Assembly: GCA_029207755.1 (NCBI GenBank)
Contig: JARCOQ010000007.1
Location: 43,791,656 to 43,855,655 of the forward strand
Origin: Chamaea fasciata
Lineage: Eukaryota > Chordata > Aves > Passeriformes > Sylviidae
DNA length: 64,000 bases
Direction of reading: 5' to 3'
In this document: piece after piece, positions 12,652-25,800 of the stretch
How positions within the stretch are numbered: position 1 is the first letter of the stretch
How the letters are laid out: every line of letters begins with the position of its first letter
The notes under the pieces: generated by a model
Told to the model about the DNA's origin: nothing
The model's database searches: none
Seen by the model: the letters and a program-made list of their open reading frames with translations, nothing else
Made by a program: the position numbers and the translations under genes

Positions 12652-13287
12652 TGTTGCTGCTCTGGAAGGGGCCTGGTTTTATTGTGAAGCATTATGGGAA
12701 AGCATCAGAAGTGGCAGAGCAGATTGTTCTTCAAGAGAAGGCAGCCCAGGAATTAATGACATCACAGCAGCAGAGGCACGAATAGCAGGGCTGCAGTCCC
12801 ACCATCCACGAGCAAGATGAACAGAATAGGTCCAGTGACAACAGAAAGGTGCAGTCAGTCCATGAGCACCAGGCTCAGCCACACTCACCAGGCAGCAAGG
12901 CGAAACAGAGTACAGCTAGAGCACAGCTCAGGCACGGCGAAAACTCTGAACTTAAATGCAGTTTTTGGGTCAATAGACAAATTATGTGTGGGTGGGGACC
13001 CCAGAAGGGCAGTTAGGGCCTGCTCCTACATGATAGATCTTGACAAGTACACGAATAGGAGGTGTAAGCAGTTAGGAAATACATTTAAAGGACCTGTACA
13101 GCTGACCCTGTTCCACCCTTTTTGAGCTGAAGGATTTAAAGGAAAACAGATAAAGGTTTATGTAGCTGTAATCTATTAGATAAACAGGCAATCCACATAC
13201 ATGGTTACTATGTAGGGGTTTGTATGGTTTTCAGTAAACAGAATTCACAGTACCATATACATCAAATTATACAGATCATCAGCAACA
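12652..13287 (-). mobile_element. ERVL-like LTR (solo), boundaries provisional
   Basis: A block richer in GC and CpG than its flanks. On the minus strand it has a TTTAAG TATA-like motif near 12951-12957 and, 270 bp further on, AATAAAACCAGGCCCCTT (AATAAA at 12678-12683) shortly before an end in CAGCAACA. The other plausible edge at 13280-13287 gives an exact 8-bp terminal inverted repeat, TGTTGCTG/CAGCAACA. The polyadenylation stretch closely resembles that of the LTR-like block at 45332-45885 (AATAAACCAGGACCCTTTT). No flanking duplication was found (TATAA on the left, CAAGT on the right), so the edges may be wrong or the site rearranged. The GC-rich part, about 12660-13125, is the secure core. 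Short frames inside are not considered genes. Confidence 0.5.
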
Positions 13288-16200
13288 CAAGTTTAGTAAG
13301 TCACATCTGTGTTTAGAAATACACCTTATAAATTAAATTATTGCCCAAATACAGATATGCTTCAATCAAATTCCTTAAATATCAAAACTGTGACTCATAT
13401 GTCCACAGAGAATATATTTGTCAAATATTGAACTAGCAATATTCCTTGCATACATCTATTCATCCCATAAAACACTTGTCTACTACAGAAGCAAATACCC
13501 AAAGCCCAAACAAATCAATAAACTTTATGCAATAAATAATAAAATGTGTATGTATGTACATACAACTCAGTAAAGTTATTGTACAAGACTCTTTTTTCCT
13601 TTTTTCATTAATACCATGTTCAGCAATCTAATATTTGCAGGATTTATATGAATTATTATGGGGTTTTTATTGATGTAGTTTGCAAAACCTTGTTAATTCA
13701 GTGGGGTATCCTTCACACTTAGCAATTACTGGACCAAGTCTGGCCGATGTCACCATGCAGTGGCCAAAATAGCTATTAATTTTCATGAGAATCTCCTATG
13801 CAGGAGTCTTAGGTTCACTCTGTCCTTCTAGCTCCTTAAACTTTGGTGACTTTAACAACCTGCTCCCATTTTCTTATTGGTAGCACTTTCATGCTCCAAA
13901 TAGTATTTGGAGTGCAATACTGTAGGATGTTTAGGCCAGAAGGTGCTTGGTACATAAGGAAACGGTACCCTGACATCAAGGTGTAAAAATTGGGTCAAGT
14001 TATTAGTGAGTTTAATTTCATAAAATCAGAGTGCACCCTCCCACTCCAAGAAAACAAAGCAACGCTCCGATTGTCAATTCATTTGGCTAGGTTTGGAAAA
14101 GCCAAAGAGTAAGCATATGATGCAAAACAAATACATTAAATACATGACAAGCAATTAAATAATCTATCCACATGAAGAATAGCAATTATTGCCTGATACT
14201 GCATATGATATTTCCTGCTCAACCATTATGGCATTGCTGATTTTGTATAGTTGTCAGTTCAAAATTTCACTGAAGTGAATTCATTAATCATAACTTCTGA
14301 AGAACCTCTGTGATATGAAAACTCAATCTTTTCCCCCTATTCTAGCATACACATGTATTTTTAGAGAAAAAATTCTGCAAAGATCAACACTAAGCCTGGA
14401 AATTATACTTTTTATTATTATACAATTATATATTTTAATTTTATATTTTATTCACCTCTGTGTGTAGTTTACTGCTAAGATCTTTGTTTCATCAATGCTA
14501 TCTTGAGAGCAGTAAGGCTCGTTTTGCTGCTCCTGTAACAAGTCTTTGGACTTCCTTCACACAAGATAAGCTCAGCTTTGACAGGTGTATTTGGTACTCC
14601 CTTGTGGTTGTCAGACTAATAAATTCTTCAGGTTTCAGATGCTACTTTCCCTTTGGTCTGTTTACAGAACTAGTTAACCATAAAAAGTGACATTAACCTT
14701 TATTTTAATGTCCCCTTGATGATACTGCATGAGGCTTTCAGGAATTTACAGACAAGACCTGGAGTTATTGTAACACCACTCTGAGCTCATTTAGTATTGG
14801 CAACAGGATGACAGATGTGGTCAGTCACTAGTAACAGGAAGCAAAGTTGAATGGAACTACTTCTAGTGCAAATTTCACAATGCATATTTACTTAAATGAG
14901 ATTTGATATTTTATTATAACCTTGGATTGTTAATTGTTATACATGTGGTTAGGGTGATTTCATCTCTAGACTATTATCCTTGAAGTAGCTCTGGAGAGGC
15001 AGACATAGCATCAAAAAATGTTATCCAGAAGCATTAGTTCACTCCTTGCACACTATAGGTATTTTAGCATAAAACCATACTGTATTATGAGTCTGAAAGC
15101 TGAAAGGTCTGAAATCCTTTAGTTAAGTCAGCCTTCACTTTACACTGGCAGTTGATAAATATATATTTCAGGCCTTTACTGTTTTTCAATAGGCAGATGA
15201 GTGACAACAGAAATAACTGAATTTTAATTAAAAAAATCTTATGGAAAACACTGAGATTTCAGGGCTATGTAGAGGGAACCTTACAAGACAAGGGTCTGTC
15301 ACCTGAAATTTCTTTGCTCTTCGCAATTCTACCTTGCTATCCCCCTTCCACTTTATTTGGACTGCTATATTTTCTGTAGTTTTTCAAAGATTTGGAGCCC
15401 TGGATCTGACACTTTCATAATGCAAGCAAAACTCCATGGTTTATATTAAGATTTCTTTTAAAAATTATACAGAAATGCTAAAAGCATGGTAGAACATAGT
15501 TTCTGGGTTTGAATGTGTCACAATCAAGTATTAAGTAAAATTGTGTACAAAAATGTGATATTGAAAGAAAGTTTTTTTGTAAAATGTGAACAAATGCAAC
15601 AAATTGTTATGACTACAGTGGTAAAAATTACAGCTGAAATTTATGGATTTAGGTACTATTAACACTGAAGGTAGTAATAGTTACTCTCAGAGGTTTTCTT
15701 TGAAATGCTTGTCACTTTTGCAAGTGACAACATATAAGCAAAAAGGAATAAATCCACAAAAATTAATAGTAACTGCATCTTAAGATACCAGTGCTTTATT
15801 ATGAGTTTTATGCTTTAGTTCATTTTCTTCTTTTCTGCTTCTGTGTTTAAATTGTCCAGCACTTTTTTTTGTTTTCCTATAGATATATGGCAACGCAAGA
15901 CATGGTCCCCTGAATTTGCTCTATCTGCCACTAAAGAGCTTGCCTTAAGCATTATCCAAATGCTGCTTGAGGCTTGTCTTCTGCCTGCACTTGTGGTGAT
16001 TACTTCTGTCTCACCTGCATTATTTCTGCATAAAGAGCAGTGGCTAGGCCTGTGTCTGTGAAAATTCCTGTAATTATTTCTGAATATGAAGGTGCATTTT
16101 CATGCAAAATAGACATGAATTCAGATTGATAGATTAACAAAATCCATCAGCAACCACCAAGTTACTGAAAAAGTAACTGAAGGGAACATAGGAAAATAAT

Positions 16201-17642
16201 GGCCCCGAATAATACTCTCATTAAATTATAATTATTTTAATTTTCATGTAATAAGACAACTAAATAAAACAATATTATTGTTGAAACTGTGGTTCATTTA
16301 TGTTTCTTGTCTTCCAGAGAAAAAGAAATTAAGAGTTTTTTGTCTCTTCAAGTCCTAGTTACTCAACTAGCCTTTGAAAGATTAAGGACACTAATAAATG
16401 AAATTCCCAGTTCTGTCTGGATATACAATCTTACATAGACTTAATAGAATTTCAATAAACCTTTCCAAAGATGCCTAAATCCTATCATATCCAATTGCTC
16501 TTAACATTTTTAATGAAATCTCTCTAACTTTCCAGAGTTCAGTTCCCTAGACATAATAAAGTGTCCTAGGACAATAGGAAATTAACGTGTCCACATATAC
16601 TTTATACTTAGTGAGAAAAGGATAAGTTCCTTAGTTTTTCAATTAATCTTTTACTCCCTTTCCTATCCTCAAATCGAAGTAAGCTAGTTTGAAAGTTGTG
16701 TTGTGGTATTCCTGTGTAGAATGTGATTTGGGGTGTGAGTTACTCGCAATAGCTTTATAAGTCTTAATGAGGTTCTAGTACATGAACATAATAAAAATTA
16801 CTCTGCCCGGAGCTCTCTGAATAGCACTTGCTGTTTTTTTTTCTGGCAAATCATAAGTCATTCCTTCAGAAAATCATATAATGACCAATCAAATTAAGTC
16901 TGTTTTATACCAACAACACCTACCATGTGGAGAATTCAGTAGATCATGCCTGTTGTAGCACAGTAGCTTTTGTTAACACCATTCTTGAAGGGATGCCTGT
17001 GGGAGCCACTGAGCACTGAAATGTTTACAGTTGTGCAAGGTTCTTAACTACATGGGCTGGTTTAGGCAATCTGCACACTGATTACAGAAACACTGACAGG
17101 TGGTTTGCCTGATTAGGCTGAGGTGTCATTGGCTTCATAAAGACTGCCAGACACTGGGAACAGAAATACTTTCAGAGCTGAAATTAGCAGAGGAACTGAA
17201 GTTTAAGTTTGCCACTAAGCATTATATTTGAAAAGTAACATCATGATCATCTGGGGAATTGCACTGATGTAGTGTAGTCCTTTAGAGATAGTGATAGTGT
17301 TTGTAATTAAACCAGCTCTTGTGCTGTGTTCCTTTTTAGAATCTGAAATCATGAGACATCTACCACAGAGCTGTCTTAGATGACCAGTAGCTAACCTGTT
17401 GCTGCCTTCCAACTAAATTTAATATCTACTTTGGTCTTGTTACCTGCTGATTCCAAAAGAGTTTGTTGTTAATGAATTGGGAGGTCTTGACATTTTATGC
17501 TGAATTTAAAGTTAATATGTTTTCTTTGAAAATACACACAACTTCTGAAAACACATCCAGTGGTTGGAAGTAGTAAGGAAATGAGTTCTCTTTCATTAAC
17601 ATGAGACTTGAAGAGTGCTTTTGAATTTATTCTTGACACTGA
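13288..17642. other. AT-rich non-coding stretch, no gene seen
   Basis: No repeat family or coding exon was recognised. The clearest local structure is a 9-bp perfect hairpin at 15709-15730. Open frames of 60-76 codons (for example 14460-14690 and 15843-16061 plus) lack domains and neighbouring splice signals that would make them convincing. Confidence 0.55.
15709..15730. repeat. Perfect 9-bp hairpin
   Basis: TTGTCACTT (15709-15717), a TTGC loop, then AAGTGACAA (15722-15730). The pairing is exact but the stem is short. No T-run or gene end lies next to it, and it may be a chance palindrome. Confidence 0.6.
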
Positions 17643-17705
17643 GATTCATCCTTTTTGAAAGAGGATGAATCCTTTTTTAAAAAGGATCACTTTTTGAAAA
17701 AGTGA
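17643..17705. repeat. Chain of three abutting hairpins
   Basis: Three inverted repeats lie end to end and share bases: GATTCATCC/GGATGAATC (17643-17651 with 17663-17671), ATCCTTTTT/AAAAAGGAT (17669-17677 with 17679-17687) and TCACTTTTT/AAAAAGTGA (17687-17695 with 17697-17705). Each stem is 9 bp and exact, and loops are 11, 1 and 1 bases. The second half of one palindrome serves as the first half of the next. Such chained near-palindromes fit local template switching or fold-back during replication. Confidence 0.8.
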
Positions 17706-19599
17706 GAAGGATAAAGATTGCCATGAAAAGATTATTTCACTAGATTCTACATACAGTGATGCAGAGTTGGAAGAATTTTAATAAACCTTATTGGAATAGA
17801 AAGAAAAAGAAAAAAATTCAATTCAACTATTTCAGACTATACAAAATTTTTGAGTAGAGATAAATGTGCTCTTCTTTAAGATAAACTGCATTTGAATTAA
17901 TGGTATTTGCTATTTATTTCTTAATTTCAAAAAACTAACTATTAAAAGATGTTAAGTCTAAAAGATCTAAATAGGTTACATTTAGTTTATAAAGACTTTT
18001 ATAAAATCTGGGTCAACTTTGAGTGAAATACTTACTTAGAGAAGGCTGTTGCATATACTTATTTCCCTTAAAATGAAGACTATTCTTCCACAATGAACGA
18101 ACATTTCACATTTCCTCATTGATTTTATTTTTTTATTAATAGTTTCTTAAAGAAAGAGTTTGAGGCTATTTTATATTTTAATTCCCTTCACTGTTAAACC
18201 TATATAGGATATTCTTAGGCTGAGCAGTTGATACATTTTATTAGTCCAAAATATGTAATGTTACACGACCACCACACCAGACAAGCAAGAACTAAACAAA
18301 ACTAAGTAATTTGGAATTGCTTATGTAGTTAATCTTTTGTCTGAGTATATGTGTGAGCAAGAAACAGTAGTTAATAACATATATCTGATTTTGTTATCCA
18401 GCCCCTAACACACCTCTTTCCTTGTAGGTTAGATTTTTTTTCTATTTTAATGACGAAGTTTGATGCAACAGAAAGTGTTCAAATCTTCCTAAATTTCCTA
18501 AAACCTGTAACAGCTCACCACTTTAATTTTTTGTATGCCAAGTCTCCGTAAGCCAAGATGAATAGGAATACACGATCCTTGGCAGTAGACAGAAAGATCT
18601 GAGGTTTCTGTGACGCTCTCTATGAGAGGTCAAACTGTGTAACAATACATTGCAGAATGAAGTTAAATCAATCTGTGTATTTGGATTGCATCAATATGAC
18701 CATAAGCAGCATTTATGGATGAAATTTTCAACGCTCTGTGTTACATACGCTGTGGTTTCATCCTTCAAGTTTAGTTTATATAGCGTGAAGGTAAAGCAGA
18801 GGTGAAAAGAGAATAGTTATTCTCTTCTAGCATGTAAAGTGGGAAGCATCAAAAAACAAGCTTAAAACAGAGTATGTGGTTTAACCTCTCTTACCATTTT
18901 GGAGTTCTACTTAAAGGTAAAAAAAAATAATAATAAAGGACTAATAAACTCAGAAGAAAAATCTCGTGTACCATTTTTAAATACAATGGTATGTTTCTTT
19001 TTTATAGGACAGCATAGTGGGAAACCAATATGAAAAGAATAGGAAATACTCTACTGTAAATATTCACAAATTGTCACATAGTGCTCAGTGTCATGGACTT
19101 TTGGTATGGTCACATTTGTTCTGTGCAGGACAAGACCAGGTACGTGTTTTAAAATACATTATTCTTCTTTATAAGTAAAAGACCACTATTTGAAAGACAT
19201 ATTTATTTTGTTGTCAGTTAGCATAAATCTGAGAAACATTATTATAACTGGTCTAGCAGAAAGCTTGATATTTGGACCTGTTGGTAGTAGATGTGATTCT
19301 GTATTCTCTTTGGCTCTCTTTTCCAGGGAAAATACATAAAGATTAGAGTTAGTGCATCATTATTTTTGCGGCTTGAATAATTTTGAGATTGCATATGTAT
19401 ATATGTATTGCATATCTGCTTGGTGACATGATATGCAATATCAGTATTTATCTATCAAAGAGTAGATGCCCTACCCTCCCAAATTATATTTAGAATGATC
19501 TCCTGGTACAAGAGGAAAATTGCATGCTGTGGGTCTGAACAGTCTAGATTAGGAGTCTGCATGAAAAAAACAAAAACAAACCATGGTGGCTTTGTTCTG

Positions 19600-19710
19600 G
19601 GGTGGTGGGGTTTTTTTTTGTGCTGTTGGCATTTTTTTGTTTGTTTCGGCTTTTTTGGTTTTTTTGCATGTGTGTGTGTGTTTTTTGGTTTTGGTTTTAT
19701 TTTTCCTGAG
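19600..19710 (+). repeat. T/G-rich low-complexity tract
   Basis: Alternating T runs of five to nine bases with G and GG interruptions, plus a short (TG)6 stretch near 19667-19680. The Phe/Gly/Cys-rich plus frame and Lys/Pro-rich minus frame over it are compositional artefacts. Confidence 0.8.
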
Positions 19711-19971
19711 GGCATAAGCATATGAACCCTACGCATCTAACATGTAAAGTCAAAAGTATAAAGCATTCTCCTGTCCACTGATTTGATTTCAGGCAAGCTT
19801 ATTTATTTATTGTTTCAACAGCTGCTTCAGAAAATCTTAGGGAACCTGAGACTGTGGTTTAAACTCTGTTTTGTAAATCTGGGTTAAACATCCCGAAGCA
19901 GACAACATATGTTCTCCATATTCCGGATGTTCTGTGTTACTGTCTGCTTTGCTTGTATATACAGATTTTTG

Positions 19972-20010
19972 AAAAAAAAAAACAAAAAACAAAAAACAAA
20001 AAACAAAACT
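19972..20010 (+). repeat. (AAAAAAC)n simple repeat
   Basis: An A11 run followed by several A6C units. It resembles an A-rich microsatellite and possibly the old tail of a retroposon, but no body could be recognised on its 5' side. Confidence 0.85.
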
Positions 20011-21969
20011 ATGACAAGTAGATCAGATGAAGGTTTTGGAGCCTGGCAAAGTAACACAGCCTAAATCAACTCTGTACACTTTTATAATTAGCAAATTAAA
20101 TCTATTTATAAAGGTGTTCCTTTTGGGACATTTCTCCACATTTCTGTATAAATAATATATTATTATTGTATAAATATATTACTGCTAAAATTCCATTAAA
20201 AATTCTTGTCTTACAATAGCAAGCCTAAATAGCAAGACTGCTATTTAGCTGTACTACCTACACTCTTTGCCATTTATATTGGACTCCATTTTCACTATGG
20301 TGTAATATAAGGGTTTTTCTTTTTTACAGCACTTTTCTTTGATGGCTCTTACAACAAACAGGACAACATTTTAGAGTGACCATCCAATTCACAGTGTAGA
20401 GTGCACTCACAGCTGGATGGATTAAGGAGTGAATGGGAAGCCCCATAGTGCCAGTGAGTAGTGTGCAGGTGAATAGCATTCAGTTTAGACTTTGCTGTCT
20501 TAAAATATTTATTTCAGCTAAATGAGAATCAGGAGTTCATAAAAATACAGGGTGAAACCTGACTGTGATTTGACATACCATCTAGGCTTACTTTTTCAAG
20601 CATACATCTGGTGTCCTGAAAATCTATGTTTTTGTTTTCAAAAATGCCGCAAAGAACTCACTAAACAGTCCATCTTTTTTTTTTTTTTCCTTTCTTTTTC
20701 TATACATAAACTCCTTCTGCTTTATCATGCATAAATACAACTAAAAGCACGTTCAGAGTACTTGGTCTCATTGCATTATTTGTATTTGCCCCTCCATCTG
20801 TAGAACTTGAGGCTTAAGTGGAGGACAAAAGTGACAGATGTACAGCAGTGCAAAAGGTACTATTTACTAAATGTATCCATCAGGCAGTAGAGAAGAGATA
20901 GGTTTTTAATGCCTGGTTTGTCTGCATTATTTACATACCCTAACAATGTGCGGGACAGCTGGGGGCAACAGGAAACAGGGGTTTGAGAGTGCACTGCACA
21001 CATTGCTTCCTTCAGCACATTCCGCTTGGGAAGAACAATGAAAAGACTTTTGGAAGATTTAGTAACTGACTTGCAAAAGAAAAATATCAAAACATGATAG
21101 AGGTATGAGAAGACAGCCCTTGAAGGGGGAAGAGCAAAAACGCCTTTTATGTATTGTCTTGCCGGACAGTGAAGGCTCAGCACTCTGTCGTGTTCATGGA
21201 GGGACCTGGCATTTCTCTTAGCAGATCAAAAGATTCAGATAGCTGCAAAATGTTTCATATCCAGCTTGATGCAAGTTACTCCCTTGACAGGTCCAGTTGT
21301 AGTTCATGTAATGTATTCATCAATGTGGAATGAATTCCTTAAATAAAGGTTTAAATAAAGAAGGGGGGCTTGATCCTGCATAGCTTTTAATAACAATAAT
21401 TCCTTCAGCTTCAGAGGTGGCTCCTGTAGTAGTTGTGCTGGAAGTACTCCAGGTAGCAGAAACAAGTCCTTTGTCTTATGTATGGAACAGAGAGAATGTA
21501 GTTGTAAACAATCTTTTGAATACAATTTTTCTTGTAACCACAGAGAGTAAGACAATTTTTTTAAACTGTGTATACTTAAGGAATCTCTCTTTAAAAGTGC
21601 TTAATTTACCTGATCCTACTCTAATTATTACCTTAGCCTGATAATTCTGGGCTGGAAAGCGTCAACTATTTTATGTGTCATTCTAAGTAGATATTAAGGA
21701 TAAGAAATTATTTTTCTGGTTTAAAATAGAAAAGGAGTGTTGCAACATGTAGAATTACATAGTCCTGAGTTATGTAAATCAGAGTGAACTGTGAAGTCCA
21801 AATATAAACCTACACCTCTAAGTAGAAGGAGATTTAGATTAGGCCAGCTTTCTTAAAAATGCTTCTTCCTTTGATTATGGTTGTATTTAATATTTAATAT
21901 GTACATTCAGGTAATGTAGCTGTTTGAACACTGACATATATGTATGCTGTGGCATTGCTTAAAAGAATC

Positions 21970-22265
21970 AAACCTGATAAGGAATTTGGAATTATCCAAA
22001 CTTGTCTTAAACACTGTCAGGCTTGGTGCGGTGATCTCTGGGGAGCCTATTCCAGTGCCCAGCCACCCTCTGGGTGAAGAACCTTTTTCTGATATTCAGC
22101 CTCAACCTCCCCTGACACAACCTCAGGCCATTCCCTCAGGTCCTGTCACTGTCACCAGAGAGCAGAGATGGGTGTCTGCCTTTCCTCTTCCCCTCACAAG
22201 GAATTTGTAGACTGAGATGAGATCTTCCTCTTCTTGTTCTTTCAGCAAGCCACTTGCATCCAGTC
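21970..22265 (-). mobile_element. CR1 LINE fragment (3' region, minus strand)
   Basis: On the plus strand it reads as the complement of a CR1 tail region. GGGGAGCCTATTCCAGTGCC, then CACCCTCTGGGTGAAGAACC, then CTCCCCTGACACAACCTCAG and GAGATGAGATCTTCCTCTTC are diverged forms of strongly conserved CR1 3' segments. The fragment covers about 300 bp and is truncated at both ends as seen here. The open frame at 21944-22210 plus is antisense to the element and is not a gene. Confidence 0.9.
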
Positions 22266-22666
22266 ACAGATTCCTATAGAACCCTGCTTGCTAGATATTA
22301 TACAAAGACAGATGTGCAATGCAGAGCATGTGTTTTTCTTTTGAAATAGGTGAACCAGGTCATATGACCTCCCTATTATGAGTGATCTTTCTACATACTC
22401 AAAACTACTCAATGTTTTTCTTCAATTTTAGCAGACTTGCTCATGAACATTATAATAGTTAATGAATAGGCCACTATTATTTAAGACAGAAAATAATTTG
22501 AATTCTATGAAAATCAACCCCTAACCTTTCCAAACTACCTCAGATCAATATACCTGGAGATGTGCAGAAAACTCTGAAAATCAGAGAAATGAACTGCATT
22601 TTTTCACACCTTTTACTAAAGAGAAATTTCTAATTTTGCACTGCTTTCACTATTTAAATAAATAGC
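22266..22666. other. Non-coding spacer between CR1 and SINE
   Basis: AT-rich sequence with no recognisable repeat, motif or frame of note. Confidence 0.6.
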
Positions 22667-22810
22667 AAAGAACCAGAGAATATTCTGAATTGCATGGAAC
22701 CCATAAGGATTGTCAAGTCCAACTCTTAAGTGTATGGCACATATAGGGATCAAAACTGCAGTCTCGATATTATCAGCATCATGCTTTAACCAACACAGCT
22801 AATGTCAGGA
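22667..22810 (-). mobile_element. TguSINE1-like SINE: tRNA-Ile-derived head with CR1-like tail
   Basis: Read on the minus strand, the first ~65 bases (22810 down to about 22746) follow a tRNA-Ile gene: TTAGCTGTGTTGGTTAAAGC resembles the D-arm and A box, TGATGCTGATAATATCGAGA the anticodon arm with an AT-type loop, and AGTTTTGATCCC a mutated B box. The remaining part, GTTGGACTTGACAATCCTTA followed by TGGGTTCCATGCAATTCAG and AATATTCTCTG, matches the 3' end of CR1 elements. This tRNA-Ile plus CR1-tail design is that of TguSINE1, a passerine SINE mobilised by CR1 enzymes. The copy carries several substitutions in the A and B boxes, so it is old and probably cannot be transcribed by RNA polymerase III. 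Exact edges and flanking duplications could not be fixed. A plain CR1 fragment would not explain the tRNA half. Confidence 0.78.
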
Positions 22811-25800
22811 TTGTTTTCCCACTAGTTCATGCTTTTCAGTTACTGAGCTTTGTGATAAGGAGATTAAGTCATGACTCATAGCAGGTTAAATATTCTAACC
22901 TGTAGTAAGAATCAGTAATTTGAAGATAAAATGCTTTAGTTTTGTATTTTCCAAGCCTATTTTTCTGTGAGATACAGACAGACATTTTTATATAGAGATG
23001 TAAGAATGTATCTTATGTATTTTAGTACCCTCACCTTTGTAAAGGAATGATGTTTAAAAAAATATTTCAAATTAACATCTAGATTTTGCTTTCAAACACC
23101 CCACTATGCAATTTGGATTTTGAATACTACATTTCCTCAATATACAGAGAGGACAGACAGAGTAAAGAAAGTGCAGCAAAAGCAATCTGTGTCTATTGGA
23201 TATTTAACAAAATTGTGTGTCTCTGTGTTCATAACATAGAGCATCTTTTTGTTGAATTTCCTTTGATACATTTGCACTCAGTGGTGACAAACAAGAATCA
23301 TGAATCAGTTTGAACAGTGCTTTAAAGTATTTTTCCTTTCACAAGAGCAGGTGTAGAATTGTTACGGAATGTGAAATATCCATGTCTTCTGCAAAGCCAC
23401 AATACTTGCTTTTTTTTTCTTCTAATTTTTTTTTACTGTTACTTTTTATCCTTATATTTATAGTGTATTGAACAGTTTTCTCTAAAGGAAGAACTCTTCC
23501 TGAATCATGACTAGCGTTTCCAATCAGCCACCAATGATGAATTGTAAATAATTAAAATGAAGTCAAGACTAAACTGAGCTATATTCATACTTTTTATATA
23601 TCAAGATGTGTATAATGAATATTCTGTGTAAGAATACAAAACAAAAATTTCAAAAGACAACTTGTGATTTTCAAACATCTGGAAAGTTGAGGTCTACCAC
23701 ATTTAAGTTATTTGCCCTATTCTTTTTCATCTTGATACAGGTATATGCTATATGCACAGAGTAGATGTAGAACTTTAGAAGACATGAGCACATTTGAAGA
23801 GATACTGTTAATACAAAGTGCAGAGCAGCTGCTTGACTTCATTTTTAAATCCTTCGAACAATTTATAGGACTTAAAAGACTCAAAGGGTGTGATATTTAA
23901 AAGATTTGATTTAACCATGAGCTAAAGGCTTTGACTACACAGTTGCTAAGATGTCTTTTTATGCATAATGTGCTAAGGATCTGTAACATGCACAAAAATG
24001 GGACATTTAAAAATAATTTGATACCGTTGAGCAGCATTTGCTGCTGAATAACTGGGTGCCATTCTTTAATAACATAGAGAAAGAGAGGAAATCAGACTCA
24101 AAGTATTAAAAACTTTTAATTACATACCTATTATTCTTCACTTTGGACAAATTTGTCATGCTTGTGGATATCTGGTAGGTCAATGGAGGCTCAGCAAGTT
24201 CTTTCCCTCATGTTTTGTCCTTAAAAGCATCTTTGTGTTAAATTTTTCATCTGCCTGTGATTAAAAAAATCTGTGAGATATACCATAGGAAAAACTTACT
24301 TTTGAGAAAAAAATTACTCTTTTGCCAAATCCATAGCAAAATATTTCTTAACTTGTCCAATGTCATCTCACCTTTTTAAATCAGCCATTTATAGCAATCA
24401 CAATGATCCTCATCCAGAAAAACAAGGATAACCAAATTAAGCATCTTAGAGAATGAATATTTGTTCTTACTTTTGACAACTTTAGGGCCTGTAAAATTTT
24501 TTTATACTATTGACTATGCCAACCTTTTGGGCTCACATGAGAATGGAACATGAAAACAACTTCAGCAACATTAAAACTGACTCCAAGTCTTCTTTCCAGA
24601 GTTATCAAAACTCAGATGAGTTAACTAACATTTGCTCCATTAATATTTCCAAATACTGAAAATTTAAAAGTGGACATTAAAAGTTCAAAATTTAATAGCA
24701 CTGATCTAAAGAAACTTGAAGAAAGATTGTTTCTTTTCCCTGAACTAAAAGAACAAGGTAGGATTTTTCTTTTTTTTCAAAATAATTTTTTCATCATGTT
24801 TTGTTTAGTAACACCATAATGGTTACGGAGCTGGAGGTATTATGTCTGTGGCAAAGTTTTCAAGCAGAAAGCTAATAAACAGATTCCAAATAGAGTCATT
24901 ACTTTGCCTTCTTTACTGGACTGTTTCTCTTAATGATTGTGCTCTCTGCTCAGCAATGCCTAGCACCAGTTTTATCTTATTTATGGTAGAGTTAGTTAGC
25001 TTGGGACATGCTATAAACTACATCTCTTAAAGGAAAGAATGACAACATAAAATCTGTTATAGTAAACAAGATGTCTGAGGATTAAAGAGAGGGAGTGAAG
25101 ACAAAGAATTAGAGGGACTTCAAGCCTTTTTTTTTGGAGATGATATGTGGTAATATATTTTCAGCTTGAAGGCAGTTCATTCGTTTTTAATTTATTGTTA
25201 ACTTCCAGGCCTGAATAAGAGCAAAAATCTGAAAACTAGACATCTCCAAAAGCCAAAACTAAAGAACACCTCTGCCTAAAATTGATATAGAGTTTGAAGC
25301 TGAAAAAGTCTGTCCTGAAATAATTGATGAATAATCCTTTATCTTATACGTTTTTCTTGAGTTCTTAATATTTTCTTATTGTGTTAATCTTTGTCCCAAT
25401 AATGCCAAATAGGTGCTGCACATGCCTTGTTCTCTGAAATCTAGAAAGGTCTAAAATATAATACCATCACTAGAGACTTTATTAATGTGTGGGCCAGAGA
25501 CAGTAATATAAAACAAAGTTATAAAAAATCTAGTTCAGAATTTTGGATTCTTTGTCCAGCTATGTCAATAAATCACTGTAAAAGTTACAAAAGTTATTTA
25601 GGTTACAATCTTCCTTGACAAAATTTAAGTAATTAATATTTAGGAATTAAACTTCTACTTCAAGTGAGTCTGCAGCCTTTCTTTATAGTCAGTAGGGATA
25701 TATGGGCACATTCTAAAGACAATTCATGAAGCTTCTTTGAAATACATTTATTGATATGTAGTGTGGAATCCTGACTGTAATTTCCTGGTTTTCTGCCCTA

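Larger units (their letters stand above)
17706..21964. other. AT-rich non-coding stretch with simple repeats, no gene seen
   Basis: It holds a T/G-rich patch at 19600-19710 and an AAAAAC repeat at 19972-20010. Frames in 19455-19736 are caused by the T/G tract. Other frames up to 107 codons (20860-21183 minus) show no recognisable domain. Confidence 0.55.

Noticed and set aside
12444..12820. Cys-Val or His-Thr repeat proteins across 12.5 kb
   Set aside because: They are translations of the T28-(GT)28 microsatellite and the following LTR-like block.
22746..22810. A functional tRNA-Ile gene on the minus strand
   Set aside because: The acceptor stem cannot be completed, the A and B boxes carry substitutions, and the sequence continues into a CR1-like tail. 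It is the head of a SINE.
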